A stretch of 34,753 bases of DNA, from contig JAUIHE010000014.1 in NCBI GenBank assembly GCA_030432195.1, positions 1 through 34,753 on the forward strand, written 5' to 3'. The notes below the pieces were generated by a model, which worked only from the letters and a program-made list of their open reading frames with translations, was not told where the DNA came from and made no database searches. The DNA comes from Alphaproteobacteria bacterium (GTDB lineage: Bacteria > Pseudomonadota > Alphaproteobacteria > UBA7985 > JAUIBT01). The position numbers and the translations under genes were made by a program. Below, in pieces: positions 19,962-29,329 of the stretch; position 1 is the first letter of the stretch; each line of letters starts with the position of its first letter.

Positions 19962-21860
19962 ATGCGGTTCAAGGCGTTTCGGATCAAAAACTATCGGGGT
20001 ATCAACGACACCACGATCGAATTGGGCCCAAGACCGGGTACGGTCCATACACTGGTTGGCCTCAACGAAAGTGGCAAGACAACGATCCTGGAAGCGATAA
20101 ACAGCTTTCGAAAGGATGTAGACGGCATCCATGCGTTGGCCCAGCAGACGTCGGTTACACCTGCAACAATGGAAGAACTCATTCCAAAACGGAAGAAAGA
20201 TAACTTCAACGACTCGATATCAGTATCTGCGTTCGTTGAATTATCAAGAGATGACATAGAACAAATATCTGATAAATGTCGAAGCGAACACGAATTTCAA
20301 ATTAATTTAGAGACATTTTCAAACTGTCATGAGCTTCGTTTGGTCCATAAATTTGAGAATTCAGAGTACAAAAAAACGAGTATACATTGGAATTCAAAAC
20401 CGGAAATAAAACGTAAAAATGGGCGCAAATTTTTAGAAATTGATCAAGAAGATCGCGAATGGACCATACTAATAAAGCAAATCATAAAATTATTTCCTCG
20501 TGTTGTATATTTTCCAACATTTTTATTTAATTTTCCAGATAATATACAGCTTTGCGGTAAGGACGAAGGTATAAACGGAAATAAATATTTACTGACTATA
20601 ATAAATGAGGCTTTGCATTCTGTTGATGACAAATTAAATATTAAAGATCATATAGTAGATCGAATTAAAAAAGTTTACTCCGCTAGCCCCGGTGATTTTC
20701 AGATGACGTGGCCGAGTACTAGCCAACGAGAGCAAGTTGATATAGTTCTTTCGCGTTTGGCGCAATTGATATCAAACGAGATATTTAGTCGTTGGAAAGA
20801 GGTTCTTGGAGTTGATATTGGCGGAAAAGGATTGGTAATTGAGTCATTTCAAAAACCGGAGGTCACTGGAGACTTGGCGGTATTTTTGAAGCTACGAATT
20901 AAAGATGGGCACAATTTTTATAAAATATCCGAGCGATCTCTTGGGTTTCGTTGGTTTTTCTGTTTTTTACTGTTTACTCGTTTTTTTGAAAAAAACGATT
21001 CTGGTCGATGTGTTTTTTTATTTGACGAGCCGGCATCGAATTTACACGGCATGGCTCAATCAAAATTATTAGAATCTCTGAGAGTAATCGCCGATGGCCG
21101 AAATGACATTATTTACAGCACACATAGTCACCATTTAATCGAGCCACTTTGGTTGGAGTCGACATATGTAATTACAAATGGTAAATTGGTGACAGACTCG
21201 ACCTTCGCTGATCCGGATTTTGGGATTGAAGAATCCGATATAAAGGCTACCAAGTATCGTAGGTTCGTAGGGGAAAATGCGGAGAAGAGCCATTACTTCC
21301 AGCCGATTTTGGATAAACTCCAAGCCAAACCTTCCAAGTTAGAGGCGACACATCGTGGAGTTTTGGTCGAGGGAAAATCGGATTACTATGTGCTGAATTG
21401 GTACAAAAAATACCACAATCCTACTTTGCAATTGGATTTTGTTCCAATTGGCGGGGTTCAAAAGGCCGATGCGCTTTTGTCTCTTTATTTGGGGCTTTGC
21501 TATTCTTTCGTGTTTTTGGTTGATGGCGATGAGGCGGGGAAGAATGCAAAGTCGCGATATTTAGAGTCCTTGCCCATCGAAGAGCAGAATATTGTTCTAT
21601 TGCCAGAATTGGCTGAGAGTGGTTTGAAGGAAATCGAAGATTTAATCAGTGAAGACATGAAATCCGATGTTGCAAAAAAATTTGATGTCCCTCACGCAGG
21701 TAAAAAGCAGCTTCAACGGGCGTTTGCGGAGGCTCTGGCTGCTGACAATAACCTGCCAGATGACCAGGAGACGATCGCAAATTTGGAGCGGGTCTGCTCG
21801 GCCTTGGTGGCGCGACTTGACGCTATGGTGGGTCGGTCGGTAGTGGCGGACGCGACTTGA
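19962..21860 (+). CDS. OLD-family-like ATPase with C-terminal TOPRIM nuclease domain
   Basis: 'MRFKAFRIKNYRGINDTTIEL...LVGLNESGKTTILEAI' (Walker A), 'CVFLFDEPASNLH' (Walker B-like), 'IIYSTHSHHLIEP', then TOPRIM-like 'GVLVEGKSDYYVLNWY' and 'FVFLVDGDEAGK'. Body strongly AT-rich relative to its neighbours. Confidence 0.85.
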   Translation: MRFKAFRIKNYRGINDTTIELGPRPGTVHTLVGLNESGKTTILEAINSFRKDVDGIHALAQQTSVTPATMEELIPKRKKDNFNDSISVSAFVELSRDDIEQISDKCRSEHEFQINLETFSNCHELRLVHKFENSEYKKTSIHWNSKPEIKRKNGRKFLEIDQEDREWTILIKQIIKLFPRVVYFPTFLFNFPDNIQLCGKDEGINGNKYLLTIINEALHSVDDKLNIKDHIVDRIKKVYSASPGDFQMTWPSTSQREQVDIVLSRLAQLISNEIFSRWKEVLGVDIGGKGLVIESFQKPEVTGDLAVFLKLRIKDGHNFYKISERSLGFRWFFCFLLFTRFFEKNDSGRCVFLFDEPASNLHGMAQSKLLESLRVIADGRNDIIYSTHSHHLIEPLWLESTYVITNGKLVTDSTFADPDFGIEESDIKATKYRRFVGENAEKSHYFQPILDKLQAKPSKLEATHRGVLVEGKSDYYVLNWYKKYHNPTLQLDFVPIGGVQKADALLSLYLGLCYSFVFLVDGDEAGKNAKSRYLESLPIEEQNIVLLPELAESGLKEIEDLISEDMKSDVAKKFDVPHAGKKQLQRAFAEALAADNNLPDDQETIANLERVCSALVARLDAMVGRSVVADAT

Positions 21861-21950
21861 GCCTTGCCGCTTCAAGGCGCCCAAGCCAGATGCGCCCATG
21901 CCATATGTACGCCTGTGTTGGTTGGGCACTGACGTGAATTCGAACAAGCC

Positions 21951-24392
21951 TCAGCCGCGCATGCGCGCACCGTCGGCATCAAACAAGGGCTGGGTCAGTA
22001 AGCGTGCCTTGCGACGTTCGCCCAAGATTTCGATCTCAACTTCCAGGTCATCGCGAATGAAGTCGACCGGCACAAAACCCAGCGCGATCGACTTGCCCGC
22101 ATAGTGCGAATAGCCGCCCGAGGTGCAAAAACCCACCACCGCGTCGTCGATATAGATCGGCTCATAGGCCACAACGTCGGCGTCCAACGCATCGACCTCA
22201 AAGGCGCAGATTTTGCGTTTGGGACCGGCGGCCTTGTCCTGCAACGCGGCGGCCTTGCCGATGAAATTGGAGGCCTTGTTGTAGGCGGTAAAGCGGTCCA
22301 TGCCGGTCTCGGCGGGCATATAATCCGGGCCGAACTCGCGCAGCCATGAGCCAAAGAATTTGTCCAGGCGCAGGCTCATCATGGCACGCATACCAAAGGG
22401 CTTCAGGCCCAAATCGCGCCCGGCCTCCTCCAAGGTCTGATAGAGCTGACGCTGGGCATCCGCACTGACATAGATCTCATACCCCAAATCGCCGGTATAG
22501 GAGACGCGCTGCACCAAGGCGTCTTGCATGCCCACGGCGATGACCTTGGCATCCATAAAGCGGAAGGCCTCAGCCGATACATCCGCGCGGGTGGAGCGGG
22601 CCAAGAGGTCGCGTGCCCGCGGCCCCGCGATCTGAAAGCCAATCCGCCGGGTCGAGACGTTTTCAATCGTAACCCCGGTCTTGGGCAGGTGCTGTTCGAA
22701 CCAGCGCATATGGAAAGCCTGCGCGCCATAGGAGGCGGTGAGCTGAAAGCGGTGCTCGTCCAGGCAGGTGACGGTAAAATCGCCGATCAAGCGCCCTTTG
22801 GGCGACAGCATGGGGGTCAGCGTTAGGCGGCCGGGATGCGGGATGCGGCCCGCCATGATGGTATCCAGCCAAGCCCGCGCGTCAGGACCTGTGACCAGAT
22901 ACTTGCCGAAATTGTGGATCTCATTGATGCCCACGGCCTCGCGCACGGCTTTGACTTCGCGCGCGGTGGCGGCAAAGGCATTGGAGCGGCGAAAGCTGGG
23001 GGTCTCATAGCGCGGCTCGCCCTCGTCGGCGAAATAGTTGACGGCCTCCATGCCATAGGCCGCGCCGAATACCGCGCCTTGCTTGTCCCAAATGTCATAG
23101 GCGGGCGTGGTCTGGAAGGGGCGCGCGACCGGCAGCTCTTCGTTCGGGAAGCCGATGGAAAAGCGGCGCTGATAGTTTTCGCGCACCTTGGCGCGGGTAT
23201 AGCCGGTGGTGATCCAGCGCCCGGCATCGCGGTCGGTACGCAGCTCGCCAAAGCGGGCAACGTCCATGGCAAAGACATCGCGTTCGGGCTCGCCCTCGAT
23301 CATCCATTGCGCCAGCGACAGGCCGACGCCGCCACCCTGGCTGAAGCCCGCCATGACCGCACAGGCGGACCAATAGTTGCGCAGTCCTGGCACGGGTCCC
23401 ACCAGCGGATTGCCGTCGGGCGCGAAGGTGAAGGGGCCGTTGATGATGGACTTGATGCCGGCGCGCTCCAGCACTGGGAAGCGGCGATAGGCAAACTCCA
23501 CCGAATCCGAGATGCGGTCGAGCTGATTTTCCAACAATTCGTGGCCGAAATTCTGCGGGGTGCCATCGACCGCCCAAGGATCACAGCGCTGTTCATAAAA
23601 GCCGATGCACAGCCCACGGCCTTCCTGGCGCAGGTAGGACTCGCCCGCCGGGTCCATGACGTGCGGCAGCTCTTGATCGCGCTCATAGACTTCGGGGGTC
23701 TCTTCGGTGACCAGATATTGGTGCTCCATGGGGTGGAGCGGCAGCATGAGCCCGGCCATGGCGCCCACTTCGCGCGCCCACAGGCCGCCAGCGTTGACCA
23801 GGTGCTCGGCGATAATGGTGCCGTTTTGGGTCACGACCTCCCAGCCTTCCGCGCAAGGACGGGTCGCCAATACGGGATTGCGCAGGACGATCTCAGCGCC
23901 CGCCATGCGCGCGGCCTTGGCATAGGCATGGGTGGTGCCCGACGGATCCAGGTGGCCGTCCAGCGGGTCATAGAGCGCGCCCAAGATGCCGTCTACACTC
24001 GTGATGGGCGACAGCTTTTTGATCTCCTCGGGGCCGACAATCTCGGTCTCCAGCCCCATGTAGCGGTGCTTAGCGCGTTCGGCTTTCAAGAAATCCAGCC
24101 GCTCGGGCGTGTCAGCTAGGGTGACGCCGCCGACGTGGTGCAGGCCACAGGACATTCCGGTCAGCGCTTCTAGTTCACGATAGAGGCGGATGGTGTAGCC
24201 CTGCAGGGCGGCCATGTTGGTATCGGCATTGAGCGTGTGAAAGCCCCCGGCGGCGTGCCAGGTTGAGCCCGAAGTTAGCTCAGAGCGCTCAATCAGCATG
24301 ACATCGTTCCAGCCCAATTTGGTAAGATGGTACAGCACCGAACAACCGACGACCCCGCCGCCGATGACTAGAACTTGAGTGTGGGATTTCAT
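21951..24392 (-). CDS. FAD-dependent oxidoreductase fused to GcvT-like domains (dimethylglycine/sarcosine dehydrogenase-like)
   Basis: 'VLVIGGGVVGCSVLYHLTKLGWNDVMLIERSELTSGSTWHAAGG' (Rossmann GxGxxG + TSGSTWHAAG) and a C-terminal aminomethyltransferase-like region. Confidence 0.9.
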   Translation of the reverse strand: MKSHTQVLVIGGGVVGCSVLYHLTKLGWNDVMLIERSELTSGSTWHAAGGFHTLNADTNMAALQGYTIRLYRELEALTGMSCGLHHVGGVTLADTPERLDFLKAERAKHRYMGLETEIVGPEEIKKLSPITSVDGILGALYDPLDGHLDPSGTTHAYAKAARMAGAEIVLRNPVLATRPCAEGWEVVTQNGTIIAEHLVNAGGLWAREVGAMAGLMLPLHPMEHQYLVTEETPEVYERDQELPHVMDPAGESYLRQEGRGLCIGFYEQRCDPWAVDGTPQNFGHELLENQLDRISDSVEFAYRRFPVLERAGIKSIINGPFTFAPDGNPLVGPVPGLRNYWSACAVMAGFSQGGGVGLSLAQWMIEGEPERDVFAMDVARFGELRTDRDAGRWITTGYTRAKVRENYQRRFSIGFPNEELPVARPFQTTPAYDIWDKQGAVFGAAYGMEAVNYFADEGEPRYETPSFRRSNAFAATAREVKAVREAVGINEIHNFGKYLVTGPDARAWLDTIMAGRIPHPGRLTLTPMLSPKGRLIGDFTVTCLDEHRFQLTASYGAQAFHMRWFEQHLPKTGVTIENVSTRRIGFQIAGPRARDLLARSTRADVSAEAFRFMDAKVIAVGMQDALVQRVSYTGDLGYEIYVSADAQRQLYQTLEEAGRDLGLKPFGMRAMMSLRLDKFFGSWLREFGPDYMPAETGMDRFTAYNKASNFIGKAAALQDKAAGPKRKICAFEVDALDADVVAYEPIYIDDAVVGFCTSGGYSHYAGKSIALGFVPVDFIRDDLEVEIEILGERRKARLLTQPLFDADGARMRG

Positions 24393-24507
24393 GGCTGCCT
24401 TCCTGCCTTACTGGGTTTGCGGCTTGTTTTTGCCCGCTCAGACTAGCCGCTGGCGCGCGCCTGGCAATCCGATTTGCGGCAAAATCTGTCCTGTTGCTGA
24501 TGTGGCC

Positions 24508-24538
24508 TTGACCTTCCAGTAACTGGAAGGACTATGTT
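24508..24538 (+). promoter_or_regulatory. CueR/MerR-family-type promoter-operator for the Cu ATPase
   Basis: TTGACC-TTCCAGTAACTGGAAGGAC (19 bp)-TATGTT. The CCTTCCAGTAACTGGAAGG dyad lies between -35 and -10 with the long 19-bp spacer typical of MerR-family promoters. Confidence 0.85.
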
Positions 24539-24580
24539 GTCTGTATGCGAATGTAACTGGCCGAAAGAAAAGGGCGCACT

Positions 24581-27500
24581 ATGACTGTCACCCAGGATGC
24601 AAACAAAGTTTCACAAACACCAGACGCCTTGCGCTTTGCGGTCGAGGGCCTGTCGTGTGCCTCATGCGTTGGGCGGGCCGAAAAGGCGCTGAGCGGCGTT
24701 GCAGAGGTAACCAGTGCCAGCGTCAATCTGGCGACCAAGACCGCCGAGGTTGAGGGCAATACGTTGAGCGCCCACGATCTTGCAGCCGCCTTGGACGAGG
24801 CGGGCTATCCCGCCGTGCGTCGGTCGGTGAGCCTGGAGATCGAAGGCATGACCTGCGCTTCTTGCGTGAACCGGGTTGAAAAGGCGCTGGCCTCAGCGCC
24901 GGGCGTGGTGAGCGCTGCGGTCAATTTGGCGACCAGCCGGGCAGAAATCGAAGTCTTGGCGGGTGCGCCAAGCCAGGAAGAAGCCAGCATTGCCGCCGCC
25001 ATGCAAGCGTCAACCGAGACCGGGTATCCCGCGCGACGCTTGGGACGCAGACCCACACTCACGTTGGACGGCAGCCGGTTGCGCTTTGCCGTCGAGGGCC
25101 TGTCGTGTGCCTCATGCGTTGGGCGGGCCGAAAAGGCGCTGAGCGGCGTTGCACAGGTAACCAGTGCTAACGTCAATCTGGCGACCAAGACCGCCGAGGT
25201 TCAGGGCACTGCGCTGAGCGCCCACGATCTTGCAGCCGCCTTGGACGAGGCGGGCTATCCCGCCGCGCGTCGGTCGGTGAGCCTGGAGATCGAAGGCATG
25301 ACCTGCGCTTCTTGCGTGAGCCGGGTTGAAAAGGCACTGGCCTCAGCGCCGGGCGTAGTGAGCGCTGCGGTCAACCTGGCGACAAGCCGGGCAGAAATTG
25401 AGGTCCTGGCGGGTGCGCCAAGCCAGGAAGAAGCCAGCATTGCCGCCGCTATGCAAGCCTCAACCGAGACCGGGTATCCCGCCCATCGGCCGGGTATGAG
25501 CGCGGGGTACAGCGCGGCCGATGAAGACCATGTGCCCCTGAGACCGGCAGAACGTCAGGCCAAAGAACGCGCGCTCACGTGGCGCAACTTCGTGATTGCT
25601 GGCGTTTTGACCGCCCCCGTTTTTGTGCTTGAGATGGGCGGGCACTTGATACCGGCATTTCACATGTGGGTGCAGGCCACCATCGGCCAGACGACCAGTT
25701 GGTTGCTGCAATTTGTGCTGACCAGCCTGGTGCTGATCTGGCCGGGGCGCAAATTCTTTCAAAAAGGCCTGCCGGGCCTCATCAAAGGCCGCCCGGACAT
25801 GGATGCTTTGGTCGCGATGGGCGCAGGCGCGGCCTGGCTTTATTCAAGTGTAGCGACCTTCGCCCCTAGCCTGCTGCCAGAAGCGAGCCGGGCGGTCTAT
25901 TTCGAGGCTGCGGCAGTCATCGTGACCCTGATCTTGCTAGGGCGCTTCTTGGAAGCTAGAGCCAAAGGTGAGGCGGGCGCGGCCATTCAAAAGCTTTTGG
26001 ACCTTCAGGCCAAGACCGCTTGGGTCGAACGATCAGGCAGGTTTGTTGAGCTGGCGATAGAAGATGTGACGGTCGGCGATCGCCTGCAATTGCGTCCCGG
26101 CGAGACCGTGGCCGTGGATGGCCGCGTGGTGAGCGGGCAATCCAACGTCGATGAGAGCATGATTTCTGGTGAACCCCTGCCGGTGGCCAAATCCGAAGGC
26201 GACGGTCTGGTCGCGGGGACCATCAATGGTCAGGGCAGCCTGGTCTATCAAGCCGAGGGCGTCGGCAGCGATACCATGCTGGCGCGGATCATCCGTATGG
26301 TCGAGCAAGCCCAAGGCAGCAAGCTGCCCGTGCAAGATTTGGTCAACCGCATCTCGGCTTGGTTTGTCCCGGCGGTCATGGTGATTGCGGCGGCGACCTT
26401 GCTGATATGGGTGCTGGCTGGCGCGCCGATCAATCAAGCGCTGGTAGCCGCGGTGTCCGTGCTGATTATTGCCTGTCCTTGTGCCATGGGCCTTGCGACC
26501 CCGACCTCAATCATGGTGGGGACCGGACGGGCCGCCCAGCTGGGTGTCTTGTTCCGCAAGGGCGCGGCCCTTCAGAGCCTCAATCAGGCTGAAGTGGTGG
26601 CCTTCGACAAGACCGGGACCTTGACACAAGGGCGACCAGAACTCACCCACTTTGAAACCCAGCCCGGCTTTGACGAGGAAGGCCTGTTGGCGCAGGTGGC
26701 ATCAGTTGAAGCGGCGTCCGAACACGCCATCGCCGAGGCATTGGTCCGGGCCGCAAAAGCGCGCGGCCTAGAGCTGCCAGAGCGACAGAGCTTTGAGGCT
26801 GTCCCCGGTTACGGTGTGGTGTCCGAGGTGGCGGATCAGCGCATGACGATCGGCGCGGCACGCCTGATGCAGCGCGACGGCATCGCGCTGGGCGCGCTGG
26901 AAGAACGTGCAGACAGCCTTGCTCATCAAGGTGTTACGCCCTTGTTCGTCGCGGTCAATGGCAAGCTGGCGGCACTGGTTGGCGTCAGCGATCCCCTCAA
27001 GCCCAGTAGTCAAGCCGCTGTCGCGGCCTTGCAGGCCTCGGGTCGAAAGGTGGCCATGATTACCGGTGATGCGCAAGGTACAGCCGAGGCCATTGCCGCC
27101 ACGCTGGGTATCGACAGCGTGCGCGCAGAAGTCCTGCCAGACGGCAAGGTCCGCGCTATCGAAGAATTGCGCGCTGAACATGGCAAGCTGGCTTTCGTCG
27201 GCGACGGCATCAACGATGCGCCGGCCCTGGCATCGGCAGACTGCGGCTTGGCCATGGGCAGCGGCACCGATGTCGCCATTGAAAGCGCCGATGTGGTGTT
27301 GGTGTCGGGCGACCTGTCAGCGGTGACGCGAGCCTTGCAACTGAGCCGTGCGACCATGGCCAATATTCGCCAAAACCTGATCTGGGCCTTTGGCTATAAC
27401 TTGGTGTTGATCCCGGTGGCTGCGGGCTTGCTCTACCCCAGTTTCGGGCTCCAGCTTTCACCGGTCTTGGCGGCGGGCGCTATGGCGGCTTCCAGCGTTA

Positions 27501-27643
27501 TGGTGGTAACAAACGCCCTGCGCCTGCGTTGGGTCGGCCAGCCTGGGAGCGATACCCGGCCCGGAGGCGACGAGCCAACGACGGGGCCAACAACGGGGCC
27601 AATGACGGGCCACGTGGTGGCGCCCGCTTCAGAGGCGGCCTAG
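24581..27643 (+). CDS. copA: Copper-translocating P1B-type ATPase with four N-terminal HMA domains
   Basis: Four CASC metal-binding motifs (GLSCASC, GMTCASC, GLSCASC, GMTCASC), '[21 protein letters not shown]', '[12 protein letters not shown]', '[34 protein letters not shown]'. Confidence 0.96.
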   Translation: MTVTQDANKVSQTPDALRFAVEGLSCASCVGRAEKALSGVAEVTSASVNLATKTAEVEGNTLSAHDLAAALDEAGYPAVRRSVSLEIEGMTCASCVNRVEKALASAPGVVSAAVNLATSRAEIEVLAGAPSQEEASIAAAMQASTETGYPARRLGRRPTLTLDGSRLRFAVEGLSCASCVGRAEKALSGVAQVTSANVNLATKTAEVQGTALSAHDLAAALDEAGYPAARRSVSLEIEGMTCASCVSRVEKALASAPGVVSAAVNLATSRAEIEVLAGAPSQEEASIAAAMQASTETGYPAHRPGMSAGYSAADEDHVPLRPAERQAKERALTWRNFVIAGVLTAPVFVLEMGGHLIPAFHMWVQATIGQTTSWLLQFVLTSLVLIWPGRKFFQKGLPGLIKGRPDMDALVAMGAGAAWLYSSVATFAPSLLPEASRAVYFEAAAVIVTLILLGRFLEARAKGEAGAAIQKLLDLQAKTAWVERSGRFVELAIEDVTVGDRLQLRPGETVAVDGRVVSGQSNVDESMISGEPLPVAKSEGDGLVAGTINGQGSLVYQAEGVGSDTMLARIIRMVEQAQGSKLPVQDLVNRISAWFVPAVMVIAAATLLIWVLAGAPINQALVAAVSVLIIACPCAMGLATPTSIMVGTGRAAQLGVLFRKGAALQSLNQAEVVAFDKTGTLTQGRPELTHFETQPGFDEEGLLAQVASVEAASEHAIAEALVRAAKARGLELPERQSFEAVPGYGVVSEVADQRMTIGAARLMQRDGIALGALEERADSLAHQGVTPLFVAVNGKLAALVGVSDPLKPSSQAAVAALQASGRKVAMITGDAQGTAEAIAATLGIDSVRAEVLPDGKVRAIEELRAEHGKLAFVGDGINDAPALASADCGLAMGSGTDVAIESADVVLVSGDLSAVTRALQLSRATMANIRQNLIWAFGYNLVLIPVAAGLLYPSFGLQLSPVLAAGAMAASSVMVVTNALRLRWVGQPGSDTRPGGDEPTTGPTTGPMTGHVVAPASEAA
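24629..25483 (+). repeat. Tandem duplication (450-bp period) of the two-HMA segment within copA
   Basis: 24629-25033 and 25079-25483 align at constant offset 450 with only about 20 mismatches counted by eye. Confidence 0.92.
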
Positions 27644-27645
27644 TC

Positions 27646-28278
27646 ATGCCCGATCTGCCTCAGCACTGGCAGCAGGTCTACCAGACCAAGAGCCCGGACA
27701 GTGTTTCTTGGTATCAAGAGGCGCCACGGCCCAGCCTTGACCTGATCTTGGCCCAGCGCCCTGATGTGAGCCAGCTAAGCTTTATCGACGTTGGTGCTGG
27801 GGCCTCCGGCCTAGTCGATGCGCTGCTCGAACGGGGGCTCGCTAGCGCGAGCCTGCTGGATATCTCGAGCTCGGCCTTGGCGGCTAGTCGCGCGCGCCTT
27901 GAGGCCAAGGGCGATAAGACGGTCGGTGATGTTGACTTTCTGGTTCAGGACATCTGCCAATGGCAGCCTAGCACCGCCTTTGATATTTGGCATGATCGCG
28001 CCGTGTTTCACTTCATGATCACGCCAGAGGCCCAGGCTAGCTACCGCCGCGCCCTGATCGCGGGCACCCGTCCTGGCAGCCTGGTGGTCATGGCGACATT
28101 CGCCCTTGATGGCCCGGAAAAGTGTAGCGGTCTGCCGGTGCAGCGATGGAGCCCTGAAGGGTTGCAGTCCTTCTTGGGTGATGGATTTGTTCTGCATGGC
28201 AGTCAAGAACAGGGCCATACGACACCCGGCGGCGGGGTCCAGAAGTTTCAGTTTTCAGTCTTTGAGCGTCGTCTTTGA
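27646..28278 (+). CDS. Class I SAM-dependent methyltransferase
   Basis: 'HWQQVYQTKSPDSVSWYQEAPRPSLDLI', 'SFIDVGAGASGLVDALLERG', 'ASLLDISSSAL', 'DIWHDRAVFHFM'. ATG is 2 bp after the copA stop. Confidence 0.82.
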   Translation: MPDLPQHWQQVYQTKSPDSVSWYQEAPRPSLDLILAQRPDVSQLSFIDVGAGASGLVDALLERGLASASLLDISSSALAASRARLEAKGDKTVGDVDFLVQDICQWQPSTAFDIWHDRAVFHFMITPEAQASYRRALIAGTRPGSLVVMATFALDGPEKCSGLPVQRWSPEGLQSFLGDGFVLHGSQEQGHTTPGGGVQKFQFSVFERRL

Positions 28279-28291
28279 GCTTGGCGGCTTG

Positions 28292-28828
28292 CTAATGACC
28301 CGCGGGTGCGCGGTGGAGCTGGATCAAGTGCCAGGCGTCGTCGTCATAGCACAGCAAAGCCAGGTCGCCGGGGTTGATGTCCAACAACTCGCGGCTCATG
28401 GCCGGTGAACCGCCCACCGTATCGGCGAGCCAGAGGCCAAGCCCAGGATTGTGAGTAACGATCAAGGCCGAGGCGGTGGGCAATTCGTCCAATGCCGCCA
28501 GACACTCCATAGGAGAATCGTACAAACTATCCAAGGTTTGCGCGTCAAGCGCCACCTTGCCGCCCGCAGCCCCTGCCACATGCGTGAATGTTTGCTGAGC
28601 GCGGCTCGCCGGCGAGACATAGGCGGCTTCAAGCGGCTGCTCCAAGGTGTCAGCCAGCCAGGCTCCTTGGGCCCTGGCACAGGCCTGGCCGTGATCGGAC
28701 AGCTCGCGTTCGATGTCGCTTTGATCCAGATCGGCGGGCAGAGCGTGGGCATGGCGCATGACCGCCAAAAAACGCAGGTGGGTTTTGGGCTTGCTTGGGG
28801 CAAGGATGGCGCGCAGGGCTCTTAACAT
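28292..28828 (-). CDS. SixA-like phosphohistidine phosphatase family protein
   Basis: 'HLRFLAVMRHAHALPADLDQSDIERELSDHGQACARAQGAWLAD', 'ALIVTHNPGLGLWLADTV'. ORF opens at 28870. Confidence 0.85.
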   Translation of the reverse strand: MLRALRAILAPSKPKTHLRFLAVMRHAHALPADLDQSDIERELSDHGQACARAQGAWLADTLEQPLEAAYVSPASRAQQTFTHVAGAAGGKVALDAQTLDSLYDSPMECLAALDELPTASALIVTHNPGLGLWLADTVGGSPAMSRELLDINPGDLALLCYDDDAWHLIQLHRAPAGH

Positions 28829-28894
28829 GGGTATCAGTTTAAGGCCAATTGGCCGCGGATGCAAAATCAACCCGTCTCACAGCTGTAACAGCGC

Positions 28895-29329
28895 CTAGTC
28901 ATCTGGGCCCAGGGCCTTGTCGAGCTGGCGCCGCTCTTTCTTGGTCGGCCGGCCGGTCCCTTCTTCACGAACGGCGGGCGCCGACATCCGCACAGGTCGA
29001 TCCCTTTCTTCGCCGTCAGCCAACGGGCCACGCTCGGGCGGCGGGGCCAAGTCGTTGTAAAGCTGCCGGGCTTCTGGCGCCGGGCCTCGCCGAGTGCCCA
29101 GGGCCAAGATTTCAATCACTCGGGTCAAACTGCCCTGCTGAAAGGTCAGCACGTCACCTGGCCGGACGGCGTAGTGGGCCTTGCTGGTGGGGGCCTTGTT
29201 GACCCGCACCTTACCGCCTTGCACCACCTTGGAAGCCAGGCTGCGGGACTTGAAAAAGCGCGCCTGCCAGAGCCACTTGTCGATGCGTAGGCTCTCGGTG
29301 CTTGCGTTGCCCTGTTCGGCGCTGCTCAT
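28895..29329 (-). CDS. S4-domain RNA-binding protein (Hsp15-like)
   Basis: 'LRIDKWLWQARFFKSRSLASKVVQGGKVRVNKAPTSKAHYAVRPGDVLTFQQG' matches S4/HslR. Start overlaps the helicase stop (ATGA). Confidence 0.87.
   Translation of the reverse strand: MSSAEQGNASTESLRIDKWLWQARFFKSRSLASKVVQGGKVRVNKAPTSKAHYAVRPGDVLTFQQGSLTRVIEILALGTRRGPAPEARQLYNDLAPPPERGPLADGEERDRPVRMSAPAVREEGTGRPTKKERRQLDKALGPDD

Noticed and set aside
22836-24119. 427-aa + strand ORF
   Set aside because: Antisense to the strongly supported FAD/GcvT oxidoreductase; a mirror ORF of GC-rich coding sequence with no recognisable motifs.
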